A stretch of 18,851 nt of DNA from CAJQQY01 sp045104975 (GCA_045104975.1 JBGCCY010000063.1:1-18851); one strand, 5' to 3'; shown: positions 9,001 through 15,789, counted from the first letter of the stretch. A program made the numbers and translations. Notes: generated by a model not told the origin, from the sequence alone.

Positions 9001-10348
9001 TCAATTTAAACCAGGTCATGGTAATCAATTTGACAATATTGATCCAATTGAATTGAGGCTGCCAATAACTACAGCACCAAGTCAGGTACCAAAAATAGCT
9101 TCTGTAGGCATAGCTCAATCTCCTTATGTTCATAATGAAAAGTACTCAGCATCTGAGGCACGGAACCGATATTTATGGGTGGAGTTCGAAGAAGAAATCA
9201 AGGATGACAACAAAGACATCTATTTTGCTCGAATTCTGGCAAATGCACCAGATCAGCTACTAAGTAATAATAATCCTTCGCTTCTTGCTGCTCCTCAGGA
9301 ACCTGCTATCTCCTTGGATCCCGAACCAATTCGTGTGATTACAGAAGGAGCCACCAATGATTTAGCGGGATTAAATGCAATGCAACCAATGGAACAAAGT
9401 ACTTCGAGTAAACGGCATTTTATCTTGCCTTTACCTCCAGGATTGCATGCGGATTCAGATGAGATGTTTGGTTTTTTTACTTATGAATTTAGAGTGGGGC
9501 ATTACAGAAATCAGGACACAGATGAGATGGCTTGGACTACGGCCCAAGGTCGCTTTGGTCGTAGATTAAGAGTGACTGGAGTTCAGCATCCAGCACCTAC
9601 TCTTACTTGTATGCCAAATAGAGATGAAGATAAACTATGGGTGACTGCTCCTTATGCAGTAGCCGTTCATGATGGTAAAAACGTAACAGCTAAGCCTCCC
9701 CGAACCCAACTATGGGCATTGCTTTATGCACAAGTCAAACAAGCGGATAATCAAGCATATAGAAATATCTTACTGGATGATCGACAATTAGATTGGCGGA
9801 TTCAGGTTAAACCCAAAAAGAAAAAAGCGAGGGAGGTAATTAGAAGTTTCGTTCTAGAGCAATATACTGATGATCAAATTCAAGTCTTGAATGCCATTAC
9901 CACCAGGAACTTTAAATATGAAATCAATGCAGCCAATGTCTCCAATTTACTTCAATTAGTTGATTTTACTAAAAAGAATAAGGATGCGACAAAATACGGA
10001 ACAACGGTTTGGAGCAACAATGAAGTAAACGAACTTTTAGGATTGTATTGCTTGCCTGAAAATTCCGATCTGAGTGTAGTTGTTGTGGAAATTTTACCTC
10101 AGGTAACTAATGTTTTTGAACATGTTTCTGAAATAGAAAAGCCAAGGAATGCTTATGCAGCCCAGACGATGGTTCAGACAAAATCTGGTGAGACAGTTAA
10201 TAACTTGGCAGAACAAGCCAAATCTGTCAAAAGTCAAAAAGCTTTTGCACGTGGGCCTAGTCCCTTGGATGAACAATTAGGACATCATAGGATTTTAAGG
10301 GTTGCTCCTCTTACTGAAGTGCCTGAAGTTTGTTGCACAGATTGTTAA
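6089..10348 (+). CDS. giant protein of unknown function (1419 aa), second of a pair
   Basis: I do not recognise a named family. The frame is intact for 1419 codons from an ATG preceded by AT-rich sequence without a Shine-Dalgarno. There is no signal peptide or membrane span. The protein is rich in D, N, E and P and looks like a chain of beta-domains. About residues 131-169 hold a distinctive stretch with YRGAFNF and DDSYYCAV. A lysine cluster (1243-1246) marks a change to a more helpical-looking C-terminal part (about 1250-1340). The last residues are Cys-rich, ending VCCTDC. It follows the 1790-codon gene by 105 bp on the same strand, with similar size class and base composition, so the two products probably work together. 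No catalytic motif was seen. A structural role is inference only. Confidence 0.9.
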   Translation: MNDNQRISILPFPQFFNGNELSINIVVLPRNQNPLAPSIEQHGTIPDSVPFADAQLSFTANIFDTLNVFPHSFPPVSGIPLTTNSPANARAIFEAMGSHLQIANPNVLNTNGNVNNPLNDKPETATPISRTVKKYLPKSYRGAFNFTSPKHPNALTDDSYYCAVKAAEKVPGFQRSSDVISWGKAIAYVMRQPHLAEQAGMIYRTTLTLDPSHFENGGWLYIDLDVESDFRQQSDADHNFVKRYAVRIPALTAGEERHLFAPVLFPVLHKAQLADPDPAPNGNYDDIFKEAAEYDDGFAKIVHCQQPPNRDLLLEDNDGAHPVKDVGIRLGWDDEQILIWYVRQMLADPTGDLNGRIDSPMGVFGYCIDVRTTDLIGSNWVSLNQVSSNQSLILSRTPNDLTNPIQLGNFVGELPYQVYPIQLDGNKDESYWLPMYFGSWNGHSMVLPDEEAALIYQTTNVDVNDDLEDAINDTGTGVTGPAQNQLNQIYGADLQNTVLRYGSNYEFRIRLQDLSGGAPSLDRNPVNQTNSDITSCRFKRYITPNQPRILEIMPGGNDDVIANSDEPQQISQLNIQRPKLGYPAVVYTGKYDDPIQRLIDQARIGITVDEDNHSINAEHRVGLGIADPDVGRVEITVELASLKLDKLDSVSGKDDYVHFYTTTRAFPTVTNDADFELSLNIPIQYIDATVVHTGNETDVENVLGIAGDIDTLSDIFLPTGRTVRLTIRAICDDGNDPENYFGFISPGNKVYDNRFGEPIQIMAYSPSMDERNLVIQTAGVPMVQGIFMQSDLNTSFDGKINTLLFGKTSINKVSNVQQLADRLNIESNSLTLNAPKGDRVVFGCSSRIRHTLAPDNSSLTLASKGDLINHWLVCISIELDRDWMWDALQTRSLLVRRTKRYTHSETAESTNALVGDIELIRTASFESLHNPDRQFTRMIFIDAVEPNRDELDEDGNPLFPDEIDLSYSLEFQFKPGHGNQFDNIDPIELRLPITTAPSQVPKIASVGIAQSPYVHNEKYSASEARNRYLWVEFEEEIKDDNKDIYFARILANAPDQLLSNNNPSLLAAPQEPAISLDPEPIRVITEGATNDLAGLNAMQPMEQSTSSKRHFILPLPPGLHADSDEMFGFFTYEFRVGHYRNQDTDEMAWTTAQGRFGRRLRVTGVQHPAPTLTCMPNRDEDKLWVTAPYAVAVHDGKNVTAKPPRTQLWALLYAQVKQADNQAYRNILLDDRQLDWRIQVKPKKKKAREVIRSFVLEQYTDDQIQVLNAITTRNFKYEINAANVSNLLQLVDFTKKNKDATKYGTTVWSNNEVNELLGLYCLPENSDLSVVVVEILPQVTNVFEHVSEIEKPRNAYAAQTMVQTKSGETVNNLAEQAKSVKSQKAFARGPSPLDEQLGHHRILRVAPLTEVPEVCCTDC

Positions 10349-10392
10349 ATGAGAGGGGATGTAACAAACAAATCGACTGTAAATGAATTCAG

Positions 10393-10418
10393 AGCAGGAT
10401 TTCAAATGAATCCCTGCT
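10393..10418 (+). terminator. possible weak terminator after the giant genes
   Basis: AGCAGG (10393-10398) pairs with CCTGCT (10413-10418), with a small internal mismatch and four further inner pairs around a short loop. It lies 45 bases after the stop at 10348. The downstream sequence has TTT then, after a gap, TTTT, so the U-tract is interrupted. It probably helps end the giant-gene transcript before the convergent tRNA unit. Confidence 0.4.
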
Positions 10419-10491
10419 TTGAATAATTTTCATTCTGATGTTTTTCATTTTATAAAGCTTTGTGTAATCTTATTTCAGTATGGGGCAACCC

Positions 10492-10526
10492 AAAAACAAA
10501 AAAAGCCCAACGAAAATCGTTGAGCT
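10492..10526 (-). terminator. intrinsic terminator of the hscB / tRNA-Leu side
   Basis: Read on the minus strand, AGCTCAACGA (10526-10517) pairs with TCGTTGGGCT (10513-10504): ten pairs including one T-G, around a 3-base loop. A T-rich tract (TTTTTTG then TTTTTG) follows at once. It starts 10 bases beyond the tRNA 3' end, the normal place for a tRNA terminator, and separates this unit from the convergent giant genes. Confidence 0.85.
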
Positions 10527-10535
10527 CTTTAAATG

Positions 10536-10617
10536 TACACCCGGGGGAAATCGAACCCCCACTCCCGAAGGAACTGGATTTTGAATCCAGCGCGTCTACC
10601 AGTTCCGCCACAAGGGC
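10536..10617 (-). tRNA. tRNA-Leu (CAA), acceptor stem poorly paired
   Basis: The D-arm (GGCGGAACTGGTAGACGC), a perfect 5-bp anticodon stem CTGGA/TCCAG around loop TTCAAAA, and a long variable arm (TTCC-TTCG-GGAG) define a class II tRNA with anticodon CAA, which is Leu. The T-arm has GGGGG then TTCGATT, but position 61 is T instead of the near-universal C, giving a G-U pair. The 5' acceptor strand GCCCTTG meets 3' strand CGGGTGT: G-U, C-G, a C-U mismatch, C-G, U-G, U-G, G-C. CCA is not encoded. It may be functional but weak, or its 3' part may have been altered. It lies 48 bp downstream of hscB on the same strand. Confidence 0.85.
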
Positions 10618-10665
10618 AAGAGTACAAATCGCTTTATTGTAGACTGAAAAAAGTTACTCTTTTTC

Positions 10666-11190
10666 CTAAAGCGACGCAAATTTATTCAAATTTTCTTGAA
10701 TTCGCAATAAATAACGCTTTTTCAAAAAATAATTTTTAATCTCATTAAGTTCTGCTTCATTTGCAGAATTATCGGAGTAATTATCAAGTATATCTTGAAC
10801 CTCATGAAAAATGCCAGATTCCAATCTTTTCAAATCACTTTCCACTTTGTCAAAATTACTTTGATCGAAATCAAATTCTAATTCCATTAGGTTTTCATTG
10901 ATATCCATCATCTCCATTAGAAATTCTTGAGGAATTTTATTTTTACCTTCCTCTCCTAAAACACCCTTTATTTCAAGGATGTATTTCATACTTTTATCAA
11001 AATCTGAAAGTGTTTTGTATGCATTGTTATTGAGCGTAGAAAGTTCGAGGACTTCCATTTGTTTCTCTTCTGATTCTAAAGTGAAAAAATCAGGATGATA
11101 CTTTTTACTGTTAGCGTAGAACTTACGTTTCAGATCTGCAGTATCTATTTTGAAACTAATAGGAATATTGAAAAATTCAAAGTAGTTCAT
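10666..11190 (-). CDS. hscB: Fe-S cluster co-chaperone HscB
   Basis: This is a J-domain co-chaperone that delivers the IscU scaffold to the Hsp70 HscA and stimulates its ATPase during Fe-S cluster transfer in the cytoplasm. The N-terminal J-domain carries HPD at residues 32-34 (context KYHPDFF). After about residue 80 the protein becomes an acidic, three-helix-type domain, as expected for the IscU-binding part. Length (174 aa) is typical. It starts at the ATG beginning MNYFEFFNIP and ends in TAG. It lies downstream of rseP with an 80-bp gap containing a strong hairpin, and upstream of tRNA-Leu. No isc genes are adjacent here. Confidence 0.9.
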   Translation of the reverse strand: MNYFEFFNIPISFKIDTADLKRKFYANSKKYHPDFFTLESEEKQMEVLELSTLNNNAYKTLSDFDKSMKYILEIKGVLGEEGKNKIPQEFLMEMMDINENLMELEFDFDQSNFDKVESDLKRLESGIFHEVQDILDNYSDNSANEAELNEIKNYFLKKRYLLRIQENLNKFASL

Positions 11191-11207
11191 TATATAAAGT
11201 TGATATT

Positions 11208-11261
11208 GCGTATTGAGATGATGGGTATTGAGAATTTCGAATACTCATCATCTCCATACGC
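11208..11261. repeat. long near-perfect inverted repeat between rseP and hscB
   Basis: Arms of 22 bases (11208-11229 and 11240-11261) pair with only one mismatch and one G-T pair, around a 10-base centre. The left arm begins GCGTATTGAGATGATG and the right arm ends CATCATCTCCATACGC. It fills most of the gap between two same-strand genes. No T-run follows on the minus strand, so it is not a canonical terminator. It could stabilise rseP mRNA, attenuate hscB, or be a copy of a dispersed palindromic repeat. Confidence 0.75.
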
Positions 11262-11270
11262 TATACTATT

Positions 11271-12608
11271 TTAACGAATAAAGACATTCCAAATATCCAA
11301 CCCTAAAATCGAAATCATCAAAATGACTAAAAAGAGAAAGCCTGCAATAGTTGCGTATTCCATAAATTTATCATTTGGTTTTCGACCGCTGATTACTTCA
11401 TACAACAAAAACATCACGTGACCACCATCCAAAGCAGGAATCGGTAATAAATTCATAAAAGCCAATATCAAGGAAAGTGTTCCAGTCAAAGTCCAGAATT
11501 TTTTCCAATCCCAAATTGGCCCATATGCTTGTGCAATTGAAAACACACTTCCTAAGTTATCTTTCGCCGCTAATTTCCCAGTAATCATTTGACCGATAGC
11601 TTTTGCTTGATCAGTCAATGCTCCCCAGCCATTTTTAATCCCTAAAGGAATGGATTCTGCAAAACCATATTCTATTTTTTTAGTACCCAATGCGTCGAAT
11701 GGGTTTTTATAAGCCACACCCATTCTTCCATTTTCATTTGTCTTAAGGCTGATTTCCTTGGTTTCATTTTTTCGAAGGATAGAAAGAGTAATTTGTTGTC
11801 CTTTCAAATTTTCTAACTCATCAATTATCTGATGTGAATAGGGGGTTTTCACCCCATTGACTGCAACAACCTGATCACCAGGTTGAATTCCTGCTTTTTC
11901 AGCAGGCCTACCTTTTGGTGTTTCGACTACGATAAAAGGAGTTCTTACCTGAAAAACGGGATATTTACGATTCGCTTTATTTCCAAGGGTACTAGATACA
12001 TCTTCTGGAAGTTGAATTGTTTGCATTGAACCATTTCTCTCCACCTCTAAAGTCTTCGCTTGATTGATGATAATTTCTTTTCTGAAAAGTCCAGGGTTTA
12101 CTTTTTCGAAAGGAACATCTCCGATTTTCATAATCTTATCACCATCTAATAATCCTAGTGAAAGTCCAATCGTATCGGCATGAATACCATAAGTTACATT
12201 TTCGCTAGGGATGTATTCTTCGCCCCAAGTGTAAAGAATCCCGATAAAAATGAGTAACCCTAAAACGAAATTAACGGTCACTCCACCTAACATAATAATC
12301 AATCTTTGCACAGCCGTTTTACTTCGAAATTCCCAAGGTTGAGGCTCCTGTTCCATCTGCTCGGTATCAAAACTCTCGTCAATCATCCCTGAAATTTTTA
12401 CATAACCACCGAATGGCAACCAACCAATTCCATATTCGGTTTCGCCTTTAGTAAATTTGAAAAGAGAAAAATATGGATCAAAAAAGAGATAAAATTTCTC
12501 TACTCTTGTTCCAAATAATTTTGCCGGTAAGAAATGCCCACCTTCGTGAAGCACAATTAAAATGGACAAACTTAAAATCAATTGCCCTACCATTACCAAT
12601 GTACCCAT
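11271..12608 (-). CDS. rseP: site-2 intramembrane zinc metalloprotease RseP
   Basis: This is an M50 intramembrane protease of the inner membrane that cleaves membrane-anchored regulators such as anti-sigma factors and remnant peptides. The zinc motif HEGGH is at residues 21-25 in the first membrane span. The third ligand region, PIPALDGGH, ends at about 397 in a later span. Two PDZ regions lie between: a divergent one at about 140-205 and a clear one (GRPAEKAGIQPGDQVVAVNG) near 215-300. Length (445 aa) is normal. The first residues MGTLVMVGQL lead straight into the first span, supporting this start. The gene begins about 140 bp downstream of a good minus-strand promoter. No dxr neighbour is present. 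Confidence 0.93.
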   Translation of the reverse strand: MGTLVMVGQLILSLSILIVLHEGGHFLPAKLFGTRVEKFYLFFDPYFSLFKFTKGETEYGIGWLPFGGYVKISGMIDESFDTEQMEQEPQPWEFRSKTAVQRLIIMLGGVTVNFVLGLLIFIGILYTWGEEYIPSENVTYGIHADTIGLSLGLLDGDKIMKIGDVPFEKVNPGLFRKEIIINQAKTLEVERNGSMQTIQLPEDVSSTLGNKANRKYPVFQVRTPFIVVETPKGRPAEKAGIQPGDQVVAVNGVKTPYSHQIIDELENLKGQQITLSILRKNETKEISLKTNENGRMGVAYKNPFDALGTKKIEYGFAESIPLGIKNGWGALTDQAKAIGQMITGKLAAKDNLGSVFSIAQAYGPIWDWKKFWTLTGTLSLILAFMNLLPIPALDGGHVMFLLYEVISGRKPNDKFMEYATIAGFLFLVILMISILGLDIWNVFIR

Positions 12609-12747
12609 CTATATTTTTTTATTTTTCGTTATTGAAAAATTCCTTAAAACATGAATTTTGTCAATGAACCATTATTTATTTGAAAATTTCTGATTTACTT
12701 TACGTTATTAAACAGATTCTTTTGTAAATATGTTTTTAAAACGAGTG

Positions 12748-12778
12748 CAAAAGTACTATTTAGATTATGAGTTTCAAA
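12748..12778 (-). promoter_or_regulatory. Bacteroidota-type promoter for rseP
   Basis: On the minus strand TTTG (12778-12775) is followed after 19 bases by TACTTTTG (12755-12748), matching the TTTG / TAnnTTTG pattern. Transcription would start near 12740, leaving a 5' UTR of about 130 bases before the rseP ATG. Confidence 0.7.
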
Positions 12779-12842
12779 GTTTATTATACGAGTTGATTTT
12801 TATAACAAATGCACCGATCTAGAGCGGTGATTAAAGAAATAT

Positions 12843-13544
12843 ATGCAGCTTTTTTTTACAAAAAATATCACAGGGAATATCGCCACCTTCGAAGCAGAGG
12901 AGGCGCGCCATATTCAAGTTTTACGAAAACAAGTAGGAGACGTTCTGCATTTCGTTGATGGAGCAGGAGGAATGTATAAAGGGGAGATTACAGAGATCCA
13001 CAAAAAACAATGTTTGTTAAGTATCCTTGAACATAACCCTTCGTATAATGAACGAAAAGTGAAATTACATATCGCCATTGCGCCGACCAAAAACATCGCT
13101 CGACTTGAATGGTTTTTGGAAAAAGCAACTGAAATTGGCATTGATGAAATCACTCCGATTCTTTGCGTTCGATCAGAAAGAAAAAGAATAAGAACAGATC
13201 GGTTGGAAAAAATTACGATGTCTGCGATGAAGCAATCGCTCAAAGCATATATGCCGAAGTTGAATGAATTGACTGATTCTAAGGAATTTATGAAACAAAA
13301 CAATGATGACATCAAATACATAGCTTACTGTAATGATGATGCTTTGAATCATTTGAAAAAAGAATATTCTACGGCAAAAAACGTTACTATTTTGATTGGC
13401 CCAGAAGGAGATTTTTCTCCAAAAGAAATTAAGTTAGCCTTGGAAAATGGATACCAAGGAATCAGTTTGGGAACAAGTCGATTGCGAACAGAGACTGCTG
13501 GAATTGTGGCTTGTCATATTATTAACTTAGCGATTGATGAATAA
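12843..13544 (+). CDS. rsmE: 16S rRNA (uracil-1498-N3) methyltransferase RsmE
   Basis: RsmE uses S-adenosylmethionine to methylate N3 of U1498 in 16S rRNA on the assembled small subunit. The C-terminal SPOUT motifs are clear: LIGPEGDFSPKE at about 184-195 and SLGTSRLRTETAG at about 208-220, which form the knotted SAM site. The N-terminal part (MQLFFTKN, then an RNA-binding PUA-like region) and the length of 233 aa are usual. The ATG at 12843 gives the expected N-terminus. The next gene starts 9 bases after the stop, so it is first in an operon with the membrane-protein and DUF4159 genes. No clear promoter box was found directly upstream. Confidence 0.95.
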   Translation: MQLFFTKNITGNIATFEAEEARHIQVLRKQVGDVLHFVDGAGGMYKGEITEIHKKQCLLSILEHNPSYNERKVKLHIAIAPTKNIARLEWFLEKATEIGIDEITPILCVRSERKRIRTDRLEKITMSAMKQSLKAYMPKLNELTDSKEFMKQNNDDIKYIAYCNDDALNHLKKEYSTAKNVTILIGPEGDFSPKEIKLALENGYQGISLGTSRLRTETAGIVACHIINLAIDE

Positions 13545-13553
13545 AAGTATAAA

Positions 13554-14102
13554 GTGGAAATTTTAGATACGCCTGAAAGTTTAGAGATAAAAGTGCCAAT
13601 TCGGAAATATTGGATTCCAATGTTTCTTTGTGGAGCGAGCGCTATTGTGTTTAGCATTTCCGTAATCTTATTTTTTCTGTTGTTAGCAAAAAAAATAATT
13701 GTTGGAGATAGTTTAGGGATTCCAATAGAACTTTATGCTCATATTTTACTTTGTCCAATATTTTTAAATTTAGCCATGTGGTTTAATTTTGGGTATGAAA
13801 AAATAATATTTACCAACGATCGACTTGAGTTAATAAAATCGAATCGAATTTTTTACAGAAAAAAAAAATTTAACGTTAGTGAAATCAACTCAGTAGAGAT
13901 TAGAAAAGATAATCCGAATATTCTTGAAAGAGTACAATATATAAGAGAAATGAGAAGAGCGGTGTTTTTTTGGAGAAAAATGGGGAGGATCATTTTAAAA
14001 ACAAATAAATCAAAATTGACTATTCTTAATGGATTGCCAAGAGGTGAGGTAGTCCAAATGAAACAATTAATTGAGAAAGAAATTGAACAGCGACGTCCTT
14101 AA
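13554..14102 (+). CDS. two-span membrane protein, possible PH-like domain
   Basis: Function unknown. The protein has two hydrophobic spans (about 21-46 and 57-80), then a basic region of about 100 residues with the strand pattern of bacterial PH-like membrane proteins: EKIIFTNDRLEL, then NVSEINSVEIRK, and a terminal helix from about 163. That assignment is inference from pattern. The start is GTG at 13554, 9 bases after the rsmE stop. The first in-frame ATG (13620) would cut into the first span, so GTG is preferred. Its stop lies 14 bases before the DUF4159 gene, so the three genes look co-transcribed. A 9-A run (13860-13868) lies within the gene and the frame is open through it. Confidence 0.75.
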   Translation: MEILDTPESLEIKVPIRKYWIPMFLCGASAIVFSISVILFFLLLAKKIIVGDSLGIPIELYAHILLCPIFLNLAMWFNFGYEKIIFTNDRLELIKSNRIFYRKKKFNVSEINSVEIRKDNPNILERVQYIREMRRAVFFWRKMGRIILKTNKSKLTILNGLPRGEVVQMKQLIEKEIEQRRP

Positions 14103-14116
14103 AAATAAATAAAAAT

Positions 14117-14776
14117 ATGAAAAAAATATTATTCCTGCTACCCATTATCTTTTGTTTTGCCTTTGCGGCAAATGTGGAAAAACCCAGTTTGAAAATGGGA
14201 TTGCTAAAATACAACGGGGGAGGAGATTGGTATTCGAATCCAACTGCTTTGCCCAACTTGGCGGATTTTTGCAACACAGAATTAAAAACCAATTTTGATA
14301 AAGATTACGGAACGGTGGAAGTCGGAAGTGCAGAACTTTTTAACTATTCTTTTTTGCACATGACAGGGCATGGAAATGTTGTTTTTTCAGATGCAGAAGC
14401 AGATAATTTACGTAACTATTTATTGGCGGGAGGATTCTTGCATATCGATGATAATTATGGAATGGATCCTTATGTGAGAACTGCGATGAAAAAAGTTTTT
14501 CCAGAATTAGAATTTGTGGAGTTGCCTTTTGAGCATCCGATTTATCATCAAAAATTTGAATTCAAAAATGGCTTACCTAAAATTCATAAACATGATGACA
14601 AACCAGCACAAGGATTTGGATTGGTTCACGAAGGTCGGCTAGTTACTTTTTATTCTTTTGAATCTGATTTGGGAGATGGTTGGGAAGATCAAGATGTGCA
14701 CAAAGATCCAGCGGAAACTCGAAGATTGGCTTTGCGCATGGGAGCAAATATTATTCAATTTGCATTTGAGCAATAG
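14117..14776 (+). CDS. exported DUF4159 domain protein
   Basis: The first 17 residues (MKKILFLLPIIFCFAFA) are a signal peptide, so the 219-aa product is probably periplasmic. The mature part has features I associate with DUF4159: LKYNGGGDWYSNP near the start, then HMTGHGNVVFSD, GGFLHIDDNYGMDPYV in the middle, and HPIYHQKF later. The overall shape resembles glutamine-amidotransferase-like folds seen in related families, but no catalytic triad can be assigned. The molecular function is not known. It follows the membrane-protein gene by 14 bases, and an rsmE/DUF4159 pairing is, to my recollection, common in Bacteroidota. It ends in TAG. Confidence 0.88.
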   Translation: MKKILFLLPIIFCFAFAANVEKPSLKMGLLKYNGGGDWYSNPTALPNLADFCNTELKTNFDKDYGTVEVGSAELFNYSFLHMTGHGNVVFSDAEADNLRNYLLAGGFLHIDDNYGMDPYVRTAMKKVFPELEFVELPFEHPIYHQKFEFKNGLPKIHKHDDKPAQGFGLVHEGRLVTFYSFESDLGDGWEDQDVHKDPAETRRLALRMGANIIQFAFEQ

Positions 14777-14848
14777 AGATCAGATGTAGACGTGTTTACT
14801 TTTATATGAACAAGAACTTATGTTTTTTTTAAATTGCTCTTTTTTTAT

Positions 14849-14856
14849 TAAATTTG
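14849..14856 (+). promoter_or_regulatory. -7 box (TAAATTTG) for the PspC-like gene
   Basis: TAAATTTG matches TAnnTTTG exactly. At the expected upstream distance there is only a run of T (14822-14830), so the -33 element is weak. The start codon is about 70 bases downstream, and the preceding gene ends at 14776. Confidence 0.45.
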
Positions 14857-14924
14857 TTAGCATCCATTTTAAAAGCATAAGATACATTGACCTATCAATC
14901 ATAAACACAATTAAAAAAAGAGTT

Positions 14925-15140
14925 ATGGATAAATTTAAAGATTTAATGGAAAAATCTGCTTTTGGAGTTTGCAGCTACCTGGGCAGAAAAATGGGGATTG
15001 CATCGAGTAGAGTTCGTCTTTATTTTATTTATACTTCCTTTATTTCGATGGGTTCTCCCATCATCATATATTTATTTGTTGCCTTTTGGTTGAATGTGAA
15101 AAAATATATCAAAAAAGGAAAGAATATGATTTGGGAATAA
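14925..15140 (+). CDS. PspC-domain membrane protein
   Basis: A 71-aa protein of the PspC type. It has the short N-terminal segment with GVCSYLGRKMGI, then RVRLYFIYTSF leading into one hydrophobic span (about 38-58, with PIIIYLFVAFW), then a basic tail. PspC proteins act at the inner membrane in envelope stress responses, but stand-alone short versions in Bacteroidota are poorly understood. The chosen start is the ATG at 14925, preceded by AAAAAAAGAGTT. The frame extends upstream to 14820, but that extension would overlap the likely promoter. It is followed by a strong bidirectional terminator. Confidence 0.82.
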   Translation: MDKFKDLMEKSAFGVCSYLGRKMGIASSRVRLYFIYTSFISMGSPIIIYLFVAFWLNVKKYIKKGKNMIWE

Positions 15141-15160
15141 TTTTTTCAGATCAAATAAAA

Positions 15161-15200
15161 AGAAAGAGGATAATCGATTGATTTCGATTATCCTCTTTTT
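15161..15200. terminator. strong bidirectional intrinsic terminator
   Basis: A 15-bp perfect stem (15163-15177 with 15184-15198) closes a 6-base loop. TTTTT follows on the plus strand and TTTCTTTTT on the minus strand. It sits between the convergent PspC-like gene and the ferritin gene and can end transcription from both sides. Confidence 0.92.
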
Positions 15201-15219
15201 AATATATGGTGATGATTTT

Positions 15220-15735
15220 CTAAGCTTCTTCCGCTTTTTCTTCCGCTGTATTGATTGCATCAATTTCTTTATCGATATAATAAAGCGCCATAGGACTTTT
15301 CCCAATCAACTTAATTTTATCTAAAATAGATCGCATCAAATTTTCCTCTTCTCGTTGCTCAGCGATATACCATTGAAGGAAATTTTCGGTGGTATAATCA
15401 TTTTCAGATTTAGCAATTTTTAATAAATCATGAATAGATTTAGTTACTTTTTGCTCATGCTTATAGACCATATCAAACATTTTTTGAGGTGTTCCAAACT
15501 CGTGAGGAACTTGAGCAATGGCAGGTGTCAAAGCCATTCCATCGACTTCACTCAGGTATTCAAATATTTTCAACATGTGCATTCTTTCCTCTTCTGATTG
15601 GCGTTTCATAAAGTTTTCACAACCATCCAATCCTTCATTACCACACCAAGTGGCCATTGACAAATATAAAAATGAAGCATATCCTTCTCAGACAATCTGT
15701 TGATTTAAAGCCTTGAGCATTTTTTTTGAAATCAT
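15220..15735 (-). pseudogene. ftnA: FtnA-type ferritin interrupted by an in-frame TGA at codon 16
   Basis: Ferritins form 24-subunit cages that oxidise and store iron. Reading from the ATG at 15735, the frame gives a normal N-terminal helix (MISKKMLKALNQQIV), then TGA at 15690-15688, then EGYASFLYLSMATW and 145 more intact codons. Numbering through the stop places ligands as in E. coli FtnA: E17, E50, H53, E94, Q127 and E130. The stop therefore lies directly before ferroxidase ligand E17. TTA (Leu) to TGA is one substitution. Restart at TTG (15663) or at the ATG two codons later would drop E17 and half of helix A. The upstream promoter and downstream terminator look intact. It may be a recent null mutation, a sequencing error, or recoding. 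An 8-A run after codon 3 does not disturb the frame. Confidence 0.85.
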
Positions 15736-15760
15736 AATATTTTTGGTTTTTATTTTTTTG

Positions 15761-15789
15761 CAAAACTACATTTATTTAACAATTTCAAA
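15761..15789 (-). promoter_or_regulatory. Bacteroidota-type promoter of the ferritin gene
   Basis: On the minus strand TTTG (15789-15786) is followed after 17 bases by TAGTTTTG (15768-15761), a full match to TAnnTTTG. Transcription would start near 15754, about 20 bases before the ATG at 15735. This independently supports 15735 as the true start. Confidence 0.72.

Noticed and set aside
9375..9569. A 64-codon frame inside the second giant gene
   Set aside because: It is a shifted frame within a long intact gene and has no independent start signals.
10460..10739. Two overlapping short plus-strand frames
   Set aside because: They run antisense through the terminator, tRNA-Leu and the end of hscB, so they are by-products of those features.
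14820..14924. Longer N-terminus for the PspC-like protein
   Set aside because: The extension overlaps a good -7 promoter box and lacks PspC-like sequence. The ATG at 14925 has a better leader.
15660..15690. Selenocysteine at the ferritin TGA
   Set aside because: Ferritins are not known selenoproteins, and only a 4-bp GAAG/CTTC stem follows, too weak for a bacterial SECIS element.
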